A stretch of 43,973 nt of DNA from an uncultured Eubacteriales bacterium (GTDB taxonomy: Bacteria; Bacillota; Clostridia; Saccharofermentanales; UBA5734). A program made the position numbers and the translations under genes. Positions 8,587-15,871 of the stretch are shown here, one piece after another. Every line of letters begins with the position of its first letter. The stretch's first letter is position 1. Under the pieces are notes generated by a model that made no database searches, was not told the origin of the DNA, and saw only the letters and a program-made list of their open reading frames with translations. The stretch is from assembly GCA_903835065.1 (NCBI GenBank), contig CAILLO010000035.1:1-43973 (forward strand), in the 5' to 3' direction.

Positions 8587-8612
8587 ATTATAGCCAAGCG
8601 CTCGTGTATAAT
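8587..8612. promoter_or_regulatory. divergent -10 elements for the scaffold operon and prfA
   Basis: A perfect TATAAT reads rightward at 8607-8612, 38 nt before the prfA ATG, and another reads leftward at 8592-8587 toward the scaffold gene. The two -10 elements are 14 bp apart, so RNA polymerase binding at one may block the other. Matching -35 boxes are weak. Confidence 0.5.
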
Positions 8613-8649
8613 CCATAGGGCAGTTGCACAGGAACGAGGGAATACGCGC

Positions 8650-9726
8650 ATGTTGGACAGGCTGAAAGGCGTCGAGGACCGGTACGAGGAGCTCAATATC
8701 CTCCTCGGGGATCCCACGATGTTCAGCGACCAGGAACGGTACCAGAAGATCGTCAAGGAGCACGCGGAGCTCTCGCCGATCGTGGAATGCTACCGCGCGT
8801 ACGCGCGCACGCTCCGGGAGATCGAAGAGGGCCGCGAGCTGATGACCGGCGCGACCGACCACGAGTTCCGCGAACTCGTCCGGGAGGACCTGGCGGGCCT
8901 CGAGGCGCGCGCCCGGGACCTCGAGGCGGACCTGCGCGAGATGATCGCCCCGCGCGATCCCAACGACAACCGCAACGTGATCGTGGAGATCCGCGCCGGC
9001 GCCGGCGGGGAGGAGGCGGCCCTGTTCGCGGCCGTGCTCTACCGGATGTACACGCAGTACGCGTCGCGCATCGGATGGAAGCACGAGATCCTCGATATCA
9101 ACGAGACCGAGCTCGGCGGATTCAAGGAGATCGTGTTCTCGATCGACGGCAAGGGCGCTTTCAGCCGCCTCAAGTACGAGAGCGGCGTGCATCGCGTGCA
9201 GCGCGTGCCCGTGACCGAATCCGGCGGCCGGATCCACACGTCGACCGTGACCGTCGCCGTGCTGCCGGAGGCCGAGGAGGTCGACGTCGTGATCGATCCG
9301 AACGACCTCGAGATCGACACCTTCCGCGCGTCGGGCGCCGGCGGCCAGCATATCAACAAGACCGAGTCCGCGATCCGGATCACGCACAAGCCGTCCGGCG
9401 TCGTGGTGACCTGCCAGGACCAGCGCTCCCAGTACAAGAACAAGGACAAGGCGATGCTCGTGCTGCGCTCCCGGCTGTTCGAGGCCGCGCGCGCCAAGCA
9501 GGCCGGCGAGATCGCCGCCGACCGGAAGAGCCAGGTCGGCACCGGCGACCGCAGCGAGCGCATCCGCACGTACAACTTCCCGCAGAGCCGCGTGACCGAC
9601 CACCGGATCGGCCTCACGCTGTACAAGATCGACTCGATCCTCGAAGGCGACCTCGACGACGTGATCAACGCGCTGGTCGCCGCCGACCGGGCGGACGCGC
9701 TCGGCCGCGGGGACTCGGAGGACTAG
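8650..9726 (+). CDS. prfA: peptide chain release factor 1
   Basis: RF1 reads UAA and UAG stop codons on the ribosome and triggers peptide release. The 358-residue length is typical. The peptidyl-hydrolysis motif GGQ is at residues 231-233 within SGAGGQHINKTESA, and the codon-recognition region contains PVTESGGRIHTST, in which P-V-T corresponds to the P-x-T signature of RF1 rather than the SPF of RF2. The ATG at 8650 has a poor Shine-Dalgarno (ACGAGGG). In many Firmicutes prmC, which methylates the GGQ glutamine, directly follows prfA; here ywlC follows 8 nt later and prmC is absent from the window. Confidence 0.97.
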   Translation: MLDRLKGVEDRYEELNILLGDPTMFSDQERYQKIVKEHAELSPIVECYRAYARTLREIEEGRELMTGATDHEFRELVREDLAGLEARARDLEADLREMIAPRDPNDNRNVIVEIRAGAGGEEAALFAAVLYRMYTQYASRIGWKHEILDINETELGGFKEIVFSIDGKGAFSRLKYESGVHRVQRVPVTESGGRIHTSTVTVAVLPEAEEVDVVIDPNDLEIDTFRASGAGGQHINKTESAIRITHKPSGVVVTCQDQRSQYKNKDKAMLVLRSRLFEAARAKQAGEIAADRKSQVGTGDRSERIRTYNFPQSRVTDHRIGLTLYKIDSILEGDLDDVINALVAADRADALGRGDSED

Positions 9727-9734
9727 GAGCACCC

Positions 9735-10850
9735 ATGCCGCACGACGTCCTGGAAACCCTCACCGTCTCCGTCGACCGCCGGTCGCCCGAGGCGGCCCTG
9801 CTCGCCGCCCCCGCCGAGACCCTCCGCTCGGGCGGCCTCGTCGCGTTCTCGACCGAAACCGTCTACGGCCTCGGCGCGGACGCCCTGTCCGAGGCGGCTG
9901 TCGCCCGGATCTTCGAGGCCAAGGGCCGGCCCGCCGACAACCCGCTGATCGTGCATGTCGCCTCCGTCGAGGAAATCGCCCCGCTGGTCGAGGAGATCAC
10001 GCCGCTCGCCCGCCTCCTGATCGATGCCTTCCTGCCCGGGCCCCTGACCCTCGTGCTTCGTCGCTCGTCGATCGTCCCCTCGATCGTCACGGCCGGCCTC
10101 GACACGGTCGCCGTGCGCGTCCCTTCGCACCGCGTCGCGCAGGCGCTGATCCGCATGGCCGGCGTGCCCGTCGCCGCCCCCTCGGCCAACCGCTCCGGCC
10201 GCCCCAGCCCGACGCGCGCCGAGCACGTGCTCCAGGACCTCGACGGGCGGATTCCCTGGCTCGTCGACGGAGGGCCCTGCGATGTCGGCCTCGAGTCGAC
10301 GGTGGTCGACGCGACCGGCGAGGTGCCCGTGATCCTGCGACCCGGGGCCGTGACCGCGGAGCATATCCGGATGGCCACCGGCCTCGACCCCGTGGATGCC
10401 TCCTCGTTCGTCTCCGCCGACCCGACCGCGGCGCCCCGGTCGCCCGGTCTCAAGTACCGCCACTACGCGCCCCGGGCCCGGGTCCTCGTCGCCGACGGAC
10501 CCGACGACGACGCCCGCGCCGATGCGGTCCTCTCGCTCGCCGCGCAGGAGATCGCCGCCGGCCGCCGCGTCGGACTCTTCGCAGGCCACGACACGTTGCT
10601 GTCGCTCTCCTGCCCGCTTGTCTCCGCCGTCGTCCCGCGCGGCCGCATCGTCCTGTCCGTCGACTGGGGTCGGACCGACGACGCCCTTTCCGCCTCGGCC
10701 GCCCTGTTCGACGCTCTTCGCCGACTCGACGACGCCGGCGCGGAAGTGATCGTGGCGCAGTCGGTCGACCCGGCGGGACTGGGCGCCGCCTACCGCAATC
10801 GCCTCGAGAAGGCGGCGGGCGGTCTCGAAGGGGAGGTGCAGGGTCCGTGA
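9735..10850 (+). CDS. ywlC: L-threonylcarbamoyladenylate synthase (Sua5/YwlC type)
   Basis: The enzyme makes threonylcarbamoyl-AMP from threonine, bicarbonate and ATP, the first step of the universal t6A37 modification of ANN-decoding tRNAs. The 371-residue chain has the two-domain Sua5 form: a YrdC catalytic domain (~20-215) with STETVYGLGADA, KGRPADNPLIVH and SANRSGRPSPT segments, a linker with GLKYRHYAPRA near 235-250, and a C-terminal Rossmann-like Sua5 domain. The ATG at 9735 lies 8 nt after the prfA stop and follows an AGGAG that includes part of that stop region. Its stop overlaps the ywlE start (GTGA). The prfA-ywlC-ywlE order resembles Bacillus subtilis with prmC, spoIIR and others missing. 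Confidence 0.95.
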   Translation: MPHDVLETLTVSVDRRSPEAALLAAPAETLRSGGLVAFSTETVYGLGADALSEAAVARIFEAKGRPADNPLIVHVASVEEIAPLVEEITPLARLLIDAFLPGPLTLVLRRSSIVPSIVTAGLDTVAVRVPSHRVAQALIRMAGVPVAAPSANRSGRPSPTRAEHVLQDLDGRIPWLVDGGPCDVGLESTVVDATGEVPVILRPGAVTAEHIRMATGLDPVDASSFVSADPTAAPRSPGLKYRHYAPRARVLVADGPDDDARADAVLSLAAQEIAAGRRVGLFAGHDTLLSLSCPLVSAVVPRGRIVLSVDWGRTDDALSASAALFDALRRLDDAGAEVIVAQSVDPAGLGAAYRNRLEKAAGGLEGEVQGP

Positions 10851-11287
10851 AGGTCCTGTTCGTCTGCACGGGCAATACCTGCCGCAGCCCGATGGCGGCG
10901 GCGGCGTTCAACCAGATGGCCCTGCAGCTCGATCTGCCGCACGTCGCGTCGTCGGCGGGCCTCGGAGCCTTCGAGGGCATGAGCGCGACGGAGGACGCCT
11001 CCGCGGCCGTCCAGGCGCGCTTCGGACAGGACCTCTCGGACCACCGCGCGCACCGCGTGACCCGCGAGGACGTGGCCGGAGCCGACGTCGTGCTCGCGAT
11101 GACCGACAGCCACCGCCGCGAACTCCTTCGCCGGTTCCCCGGATTCGCGGACCGCATCCGGTGCGTCGCCGAAGGGAAGGACGTCTCCGACCCGATCGGG
11201 CTCGGTCGCGAAGCCTACGACGAGACGCTCCGCATTCTCGTCGACGATGTCCGGGACTGGCTCGAGCGCTCCGGAGAATCCTGTTGA
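10847..11287 (+). CDS. ywlE: low-molecular-weight phosphatase, YwlE-type protein arginine phosphatase
   Basis: The 146-residue protein starts at a GTG overlapping the ywlC stop. The active-site loop is CTGNTCRSP, with nucleophile Cys7 and Arg13, and the general acid is Asp115 in the DPIG segment. Thr11 in the loop is the residue that in YwlE favours phospho-arginine over phospho-tyrosine, so arginine phosphatase is the better call; a tyrosine phosphatase is the alternative. Its usual opponent, the kinase McsB, is not in the window. The last codons overlap the -35 box of the tRNA operon promoter. Confidence 0.9.
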   Translation: MKVLFVCTGNTCRSPMAAAAFNQMALQLDLPHVASSAGLGAFEGMSATEDASAAVQARFGQDLSDHRAHRVTREDVAGADVVLAMTDSHRRELLRRFPGFADRIRCVAEGKDVSDPIGLGREAYDETLRILVDDVRDWLERSGESC

Positions 11288-11313
11288 CAGTTGCGAAGGC
11301 ACACTGATAGAAT
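11284..11313 (+). promoter_or_regulatory. sigma-70/A promoter of the tRNA operon
   Basis: TTGACA at 11284-11289 is a perfect -35. After 18 bp comes TAGAAT at 11308-11313, preceded by TGA, which makes an extended -10. The -35 overlaps the ywlE stop codon. The first tRNA begins about 50 nt downstream. Confidence 0.85.
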
Positions 11314-11364
11314 CATGAAGCGCATCGCGGTTGGCCCCGCGAACGTACCTGGAAAACGGAACAT

Positions 11365-11441
11365 GGCGGTATAGCTCAGCTGGTCAGAGCATTCGGTTCA
11401 TACCCGAAGTGTCGTTGGTTCGAATCCGACTACCGCTACCA
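11365..11441 (+). tRNA. tRNA-Met (CAT), elongator type
   Basis: A full cloverleaf of 77 nt with encoded CCA. The acceptor stem GGCGGTA pairs with TACCGCT (G1-U72 wobble). The anticodon loop TTCATAC sits on a TTCGG/CCGAA stem. It lacks the three G-C pairs and 1-72 mismatch of an initiator, so elongator Met is preferred; a lysidine-type Ile tRNA is less likely. Confidence 0.88.
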
Positions 11442-11444
11442 CCA

Positions 11445-11519
11445 GGCCCGTTGGTCAAGCGGTCAAGACACCGCCCTTTCACGGCGGGAACAGGAGTTCG
11501 ATTCTCCTACGGGTCACCA
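11445..11519 (+). tRNA. tRNA-Glu (TTC)
   Basis: A 75-nt cloverleaf with encoded CCA. The acceptor stem is GGCCCGT/ACGGGTC and the anticodon stem CCGCC/GGCGG carries loop CTTTCAC. It lies 3 nt after tRNA-Met. Confidence 0.93.
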
Positions 11520-11527
11520 GGTTCCCT

Positions 11528-11603
11528 GGGTGCTTAGCTCAGCCGGGAGAGCACGTGCTTCACACGCACGGGGTCACAGGTTCAAGTCCTGTAGTACCCA
11601 CCA
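11528..11603 (+). tRNA. tRNA-Val (CAC)
   Basis: A 76-nt cloverleaf with encoded CCA. The acceptor stem is GGGTGCT/AGTACCC with one G-U pair. The anticodon stem CGTGC/GCACG carries loop TTCACAC, anticodon CAC, which reads only GUG. Confidence 0.92.
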
Positions 11604-11607
11604 AGTC

Positions 11608-11682
11608 GCGGGCATAACTCAGTGGTAGAGTGTCACCTTGCCAAGGTGAAAGTCGCGAGTCCGAATCTCGTTGCCCGCTCCA
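11608..11682 (+). tRNA. tRNA-Gly (GCC), copy 1
   Basis: A 75-nt cloverleaf with encoded CCA. The acceptor stem is GCGGGCA/TGCCCGC and the anticodon stem TCACC/GGTGA carries loop TTGCCAA. The gene is identical in sequence to the copy at 12913-12987. Confidence 0.94.
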
Positions 11683-11689
11683 CGACTCC

Positions 11690-11717
11690 GTCCGGCGCAC
11701 CGAAGGGTGCGCCGGAC
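11690..11717 (+). other. stable hairpin between tRNA-Gly and tRNA-Cys
   Basis: A 12-bp perfect stem (GTCCGGCGCACC with its complement) and a GAAG loop. There is no U-tract, so it is more likely a processing or partial-termination element than a full terminator. Confidence 0.55.
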
Positions 11718-11724
11718 GCGACAT

Positions 11725-11799
11725 GGCACCATAGCCAAGAGGTAAGGCAGAGGTCTGCAAAACCTTTACGCCCCGGTTCAACTCCGGGTGGTGCCTCCA
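11725..11799 (+). tRNA. tRNA-Cys (GCA)
   Basis: A 75-nt cloverleaf with encoded CCA. The acceptor stem is GGCACCA/TGGTGCC and the anticodon stem GAGGT/ACCTT carries loop CTGCAAA. It is the last tRNA of the five-gene cluster. Confidence 0.92.
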
Positions 11800-11809
11800 G
11801 AATTCGAGG

Positions 11810-11833
11810 ACGGCCTCCGGAAACGGGGGCCGT
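11810..11833 (+). terminator. hairpin at the end of the tRNA cluster
   Basis: A 10-bp stem (ACGGCCTCCG with CGGGGGCCGT, one G-U pair) closed by a GAAA tetraloop, just after tRNA-Cys. It is followed by TTCCTG rather than a U-tract, so termination may be partial and let transcription reach the next gene. Confidence 0.5.
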
Positions 11834-11861
11834 TCCTGCACCCCGAAGGAGAAACCCAGGC

Positions 11862-12803
11862 ATGAAGAATCCCGTCCACGACCCGCGCAAGGAAGCCGCC
11901 CTCCTGATGGAGGCCTACAACGTCACCCTTGCGGCGACGCTGGACGAAGTCCTGTCGGGGATCGACGACGAGGAGGACCTCAAGGAACCGGACTTCGAGA
12001 CGCACCTCCGCAACGTCGCCGCGAACGACCTGCAGGCGTGGTTCGACGCCCCGCTCGACGGACTGGGCGGGCGCACGCCCGGATCGGTCCTCGAATCCCT
12101 GGAGACGCTCGACGTCGCGATGGTCTTCTTCGAGGAAGCCGCGCTGCGCTGCGACGACCAGATTCCCGACCTCCTGAAGATGAAACTCGGCTCGTTCGGG
12201 ACGGCCGCCGCCGATGCGCTGATGACCCTGGCCCTGACCCCTTCCTGGGAAGGCGCGTCCGGGACGGAGGACCGCCCGTCCGGCGTGCTGGTCGGCGCCC
12301 GAGCGATCTCCCTGCTCGGCGAGTGGGGGAACAAGGACGCCCTGGAACTGTTCGCCGCCAAGTTCTCGTCCCTGTCGGACCCCGACGAGACCGTCGCCGA
12401 GGCGTTCCGCGACTACTGCAAGGCGATCGGGCCGGAAGCCGCGAAGGTGCTGGCCGGCTACGTCGAGTCCGCGACCCGGTCGGACGAGGTCTCGCTGGAG
12501 GGCCCGATCGATTACATGCTGATCGCGATCGCCGACATCGGGAGCCAGCACCCCGACGAACGGTTGTTCCAGTGCCTGCGCGCCGCGTTCCGCCGCATGG
12601 AGCACAAGGCCGTCGGAGCGATCTGCCTGGGGGACTACGGCGACGGCCGCGCGGTCCCGACGCTCAAGGGATTTCTGGACCGCTTCGAGGGCCGGATCGA
12701 TCGCCAGACCTTCTATGAGGTGACCAACGCGATCCGCCGGCTCGGAGGCGTCCTGACGGACGTCCGCAACCCCTTCGCGTCGGACGGGGACCGCCCGAGT
12801 TGA
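11862..12803 (+). CDS. uncharacterised HEAT-repeat-like protein
   Basis: The 313-residue acidic protein has no signal peptide or membrane helix. From about residue 140 to 300 it shows repeated helical pairs of HEAT/PBS-lyase type, such as ISLLGEWGNKDALELF, AIADIGSQHPDERLF and ICLGDYGDGRAVPTLKGFL. Such repeats usually form scaffolds for protein contacts; no catalytic motif is visible. The ATG at 11862 is preceded by GAAGGAG at a rather long 11-nt spacing. It lies between the tRNA cluster and a separate tRNA-Gly and may depend on read-through from the tRNA promoter. The function is unknown. Confidence 0.82.
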   Translation: MKNPVHDPRKEAALLMEAYNVTLAATLDEVLSGIDDEEDLKEPDFETHLRNVAANDLQAWFDAPLDGLGGRTPGSVLESLETLDVAMVFFEEAALRCDDQIPDLLKMKLGSFGTAAADALMTLALTPSWEGASGTEDRPSGVLVGARAISLLGEWGNKDALELFAAKFSSLSDPDETVAEAFRDYCKAIGPEAAKVLAGYVESATRSDEVSLEGPIDYMLIAIADIGSQHPDERLFQCLRAAFRRMEHKAVGAICLGDYGDGRAVPTLKGFLDRFEGRIDRQTFYEVTNAIRRLGGVLTDVRNPFASDGDRPS

Positions 12804-12872
12804 CGGCGCCGAGCGCCTTTTCCGACGCCTCACGGACCTGAACGCTCCGTAGGATCTGGTGCGGCGAACCGG

Positions 12873-12902
12873 TTGACACCGAATTCCCGCTTCGTCTATA
12901 AT
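12873..12902 (+). promoter_or_regulatory. promoter of the second tRNA-Gly
   Basis: TTGACA at 12873-12878 and TATAAT at 12897-12902, 18 bp apart, are both perfect consensus. The tRNA begins 10 nt after the -10. This is the cleanest promoter in the window. Confidence 0.9.
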
Positions 12903-12912
12903 CGGCAACAGC

Positions 12913-12987
12913 GCGGGCATAACTCAGTGGTAGAGTGTCACCTTGCCAAGGTGAAAGTCGCGAGTCCGAATCTCGTTGCCCGCTCCA
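12913..12987 (+). tRNA. tRNA-Gly (GCC), copy 2
   Basis: A 75-nt gene identical to the tRNA-Gly at 11608-11682, with its own consensus promoter and a terminator 15 nt downstream. It forms a single-gene transcription unit. Confidence 0.94.
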
Positions 12988-13001
12988 GAAGACTCCCGAG
13001 G

Positions 13002-13030
13002 AAGGGCCGGACCTGAAGTCCGGCCCTTTT
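13002..13030 (+). terminator. rho-independent terminator after tRNA-Gly copy 2
   Basis: An 11-bp stem (AAGGGCCGGAC with its complement) with loop CTGAA ends in TTTT. It separates the tRNA unit from hprK. Confidence 0.88.
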
Positions 13031-13105
13031 CCATTCCCTTTCGCACGCCCTCCGCCTATGCTACACTGGAAACGATTTCCGGGAACCGGCCAGGAGGCTT
13101 CTGCC

Positions 13106-14023
13106 ATGAACTCCGTCACCCTCGCGAGCATCATCCGCGAATTCAAGCTGGAACGCGTCCTCCCCTGCGGCAACCCCGAGGAGACGCGCATCGGCATCGC
13201 CGACCTGACCCGCCCCGGGCTCCAGCTGGCCGGCTATTTCGACCACTTCGGCCCCGACCGGATCCAGGTGATCGGGAACATGGAGACCGCCTATCTCGAG
13301 CGCCTGACGTCCCGTGAGCGCCGCACGCGCATCGACGCGCTGTTCGCGACCGGAATCCCCTGCCTGATCCTGACGCGCAACCACGCCGTCTTCCCGGAGA
13401 TGGAGGCGGTCGCCCGCAAGTACGATATCCCCGTCCTCCGAACGACGGCGCCGACCTCCGAGTTCATGGCCTCCCTCGGCAAGTACCTGAACGTCGAACT
13501 GGCGCCGCGCACTTCGCTGCACGGCGTGCTCGTCGAGGTCTACGGCGAGGGCATCCTGATCCTCGGCGAGAGCGGCGTCGGCAAGTCCGAGACCGCGCTC
13601 GAGATCGTGAAGCGAGGGCACCGCCTGATCGCCGACGACCTCGTCGAGGTGCGCCGCGTCTCCGACACCACGCTGCTGGGACAGGCGCCCGAGATCATCC
13701 GTCACCTGATCGAGATCCGCGGCATCGGCATCCTCGACGTCAAGGAGCTCTATGGCGTCTCGTCGGTCAAGATCCAGGAGAACATCAACTTCGTGATCAA
13801 CCTCGAGATCTGGGACGAGAGCAAGAGCTACGACCGCGTCGGGCTCACCGAAGAGCATACGGATATCCTGGGGATCGACGTCCCGTCGCTGACGATTCCC
13901 GTCCGCCCGGGCCGCAACCTGGCCGTCATCGTCGAGGTCGCCGCGATCAACTTCCGCCAGAAGCAGATGGGGTACAACGCCGCGAAGGCCCTGACGGAAA
14001 GGGTCTTCGGGGTCAAGTCGTGA
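13106..14023 (+). CDS. hprK: HPr kinase/phosphorylase
   Basis: HPrK phosphorylates and dephosphorylates HPr on a regulatory serine, linking carbon supply to CcpA-type catabolite control and PTS transport. The 305-residue chain has the N-terminal domain (~1-130) and the C-terminal kinase domain with Walker A GESGVGKS at 154-161, His139, the acidic pair at 177-178, and the family signature EIRGIGILDVKELYG at 203-217. The ATG at 13106 has CAGGAGG 9 nt upstream. It heads a compact operon with murB, rapZ, whiA and a beta-propeller gene; the stop overlaps murB (GTGA). No ptsH is in the window. Confidence 0.97.
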   Translation: MNSVTLASIIREFKLERVLPCGNPEETRIGIADLTRPGLQLAGYFDHFGPDRIQVIGNMETAYLERLTSRERRTRIDALFATGIPCLILTRNHAVFPEMEAVARKYDIPVLRTTAPTSEFMASLGKYLNVELAPRTSLHGVLVEVYGEGILILGESGVGKSETALEIVKRGHRLIADDLVEVRRVSDTTLLGQAPEIIRHLIEIRGIGILDVKELYGVSSVKIQENINFVINLEIWDESKSYDRVGLTEEHTDILGIDVPSLTIPVRPGRNLAVIVEVAAINFRQKQMGYNAAKALTERVFGVKS

Positions 14024-14970
14024 CCGTTCCGCTGGACGTCGACACGCTGGCCGCCGCCCTGGCCGAACGGCTCGGACCCGGTTCCCTGGCCCAGGTGGAG
14101 AAACGCGTCCCCATGTCCTCCCGCACGACCTTCAGGGTCGGCGGCCCCGCCGACGTCTTCGTCTCCCCCTCGTCCGTCGACGATATCGCCGCCGCCCTGC
14201 GCTTCTGCCGCGAGAACGGCGTCCCGTCCACCCTCCTCGGGAACGGCTCCAACGTCGTGGTCGCGGACCGGGGGATCCGCGGTGTGGTCGTCGCGCTCGG
14301 CGACGGATTCGCCCGGATCGGTCCCGGCGCGTCGCGGGACGGCATGCGGGAAGTCCACGCGGAGGCGGGCGCCAGGCTGTCCGCCCTCGCCGCCTATTGC
14401 ACGCGCCAAGGATTGTCCGGCCTCGAGGCCCTGTCGGGCATTCCCGGGACCGTGGGCGGAGCGGTGCTGATGAACGCCGGCGCCTACGACCGGTGCATGC
14501 AGGACGTCGTCGTCCTCACGGAATACCTCGACGAAGACGGAGCCGCCTGTGTCGCCGAGGGCGAGGCGCACGGCTTCGGGTACCGCCGCAGCGCCTTCCT
14601 GGGAGGTGGACGCGTCGTGACGCGCACGACCGTCCGGCTCGCCGCCGCCGATCCGCGGGCCGTTCAGGACGCCGTCAATGACTTCGGCCGCCGCCGCCGC
14701 GAGAGCCAGCCGCTCGAACTGCCGAGCGCGGGCAGCGTGTTCCGCCGCCCGCCCGGCCGCTATGTCGGCCGGCTCGTGGAGGAGTGCGGCCTGAAGGGCG
14801 CGAAGGAGGGCGGCGCGCAGGTGTCGCCGAAGCACGCCGGCTTCATCGTCAACGCCGGCGGGGCGACCGCGGAGGACGTCCGCCGCCTGATGGAACGCGT
14901 GCGGGATGCCGTCTCGGAGCGGACCGGCGTCCGGCTCGAACCCGAGATCCTGTTCATAGGGGAGTGGTGA
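14020..14970 (+). CDS. murB: UDP-N-acetylenolpyruvoylglucosamine reductase
   Basis: MurB reduces the enolpyruvyl group of UDP-GlcNAc-enolpyruvate with NADPH and FAD, giving UDP-MurNAc for peptidoglycan. The 316-residue protein shows the FAD-binding segments LGNGSNVVVADRGIRG and SGIPGTVGGAVLMNAGAY, and a C-terminal domain with SAGSVFRRPPG, whose serine is the expected proton donor. Translation starts at a GTG overlapping the hprK stop. Its place between hprK and rapZ is seen in a number of Clostridia. It is 3 nt from rapZ. Confidence 0.96.
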   Translation: MTVPLDVDTLAAALAERLGPGSLAQVEKRVPMSSRTTFRVGGPADVFVSPSSVDDIAAALRFCRENGVPSTLLGNGSNVVVADRGIRGVVVALGDGFARIGPGASRDGMREVHAEAGARLSALAAYCTRQGLSGLEALSGIPGTVGGAVLMNAGAYDRCMQDVVVLTEYLDEDGAACVAEGEAHGFGYRRSAFLGGGRVVTRTTVRLAAADPRAVQDAVNDFGRRRRESQPLELPSAGSVFRRPPGRYVGRLVEECGLKGAKEGGAQVSPKHAGFIVNAGGATAEDVRRLMERVRDAVSERTGVRLEPEILFIGEW

Positions 14971-14973
14971 GGC

Positions 14974-15861
14974 ATGGAAATCGTGATCCTGACCGGCATG
15001 TCCGGCGCCGGCAAGAGCCTGGCGATGAACTATCTCGAGGACATGGGCTTCTTCTGCATCGACAACCTGCCGCCCGTCGTCCTGCCGCAGATGGTGCGCA
15101 CGTTCACGAAGAGCGGCGGCACCGAGGGGACCGGCATCCGCCGAGTCGCCTTCGTGGTCGACATCCGCAGCTTCGAGATGTTCTCGGGGATCCTCCCGGC
15201 GCTCGACGAAATCGAGGAAATACGCATCCCGTACCGGATCGTCTTCCTCGAGGCCTCCGACGCCGTCCTGATCGGCCGCTACAAGGAGACCCGCCGCAAC
15301 CACCCGCTCGCCGAGGGCGGCCGCAGCATCTCGCAGGCGCTCTCCCTGGAGCGCGCGAAGCTCGAGCCCCTCAAGGAGCATGCGACCGACGTGTTCGACA
15401 CCACGAACATGGCACCGTCGGACCTGCGCAACGCGATGTACAAGCTGCTCTCCGAGGAGGGGCGCGAGAACCGGATGTCCATCCTGATCCAGTCCTTCGG
15501 GTTCAAGTACGGCATCCCACCGGACTGCGACAGCGTCGTCGACGTCCGCTTCATCCCGAACCCCTTCTACGAACCCGAGCTCAAGACCCTGAGCGGCCTC
15601 GACCAGCCCGTCCGCGACTTCGTCTGCGCCTTTCCGGAGACGAAGGAGTTCATGGACCGGGTGGCCGGCATGCTGGACTACGTGATTCCGTTCTATATCC
15701 GCGAAGGCAAGGTTCGGCTGACGCTCGGCATCGGGTGCACGGGCGGCCGGCACCGTTCGGTGGTCCTCGCGCAGGACCTCGCCGACAGGCTGAGCGGACA
15801 GGGGCTGCAGATCCACGTCGACCACCGCGACATCGACCGCGATCCGAAGCGCCGGAAATGA
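14974..15861 (+). CDS. rapZ: RNase adapter / nucleotide-binding protein RapZ (YvcJ)
   Basis: RapZ/YvcJ is a P-loop protein that binds nucleotides; in enterobacteria it controls GlmS through small RNAs, while in Firmicutes the role is less clear (competence and cell-wall links in Bacillus). At 295 residues it has the normal size. Walker A is GMSGAGKS at 8-15, and the C-terminal domain carries the GCTGGRHRSV phosphate-binding loop and DHRDIDRD near the end. The ATG at 14974 follows GTGAGG. In Bacillus the order is yvcJ-yvcK-yvcL; here whiA (yvcL) follows after 10 nt and yvcK is missing. Confidence 0.96.
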   Translation: MEIVILTGMSGAGKSLAMNYLEDMGFFCIDNLPPVVLPQMVRTFTKSGGTEGTGIRRVAFVVDIRSFEMFSGILPALDEIEEIRIPYRIVFLEASDAVLIGRYKETRRNHPLAEGGRSISQALSLERAKLEPLKEHATDVFDTTNMAPSDLRNAMYKLLSEEGRENRMSILIQSFGFKYGIPPDCDSVVDVRFIPNPFYEPELKTLSGLDQPVRDFVCAFPETKEFMDRVAGMLDYVIPFYIREGKVRLTLGIGCTGGRHRSVVLAQDLADRLSGQGLQIHVDHRDIDRDPKRRK

Positions 15862-15871
15862 CGGGCGACGA

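Noticed and set aside
13021-13105. tRNA-Gly copy 2 as an integration site of a mobile element
   Set aside because: A complete tRNA with terminator is followed by hprK and other core genes, with no integrase and no partial tRNA repeat on the far side.
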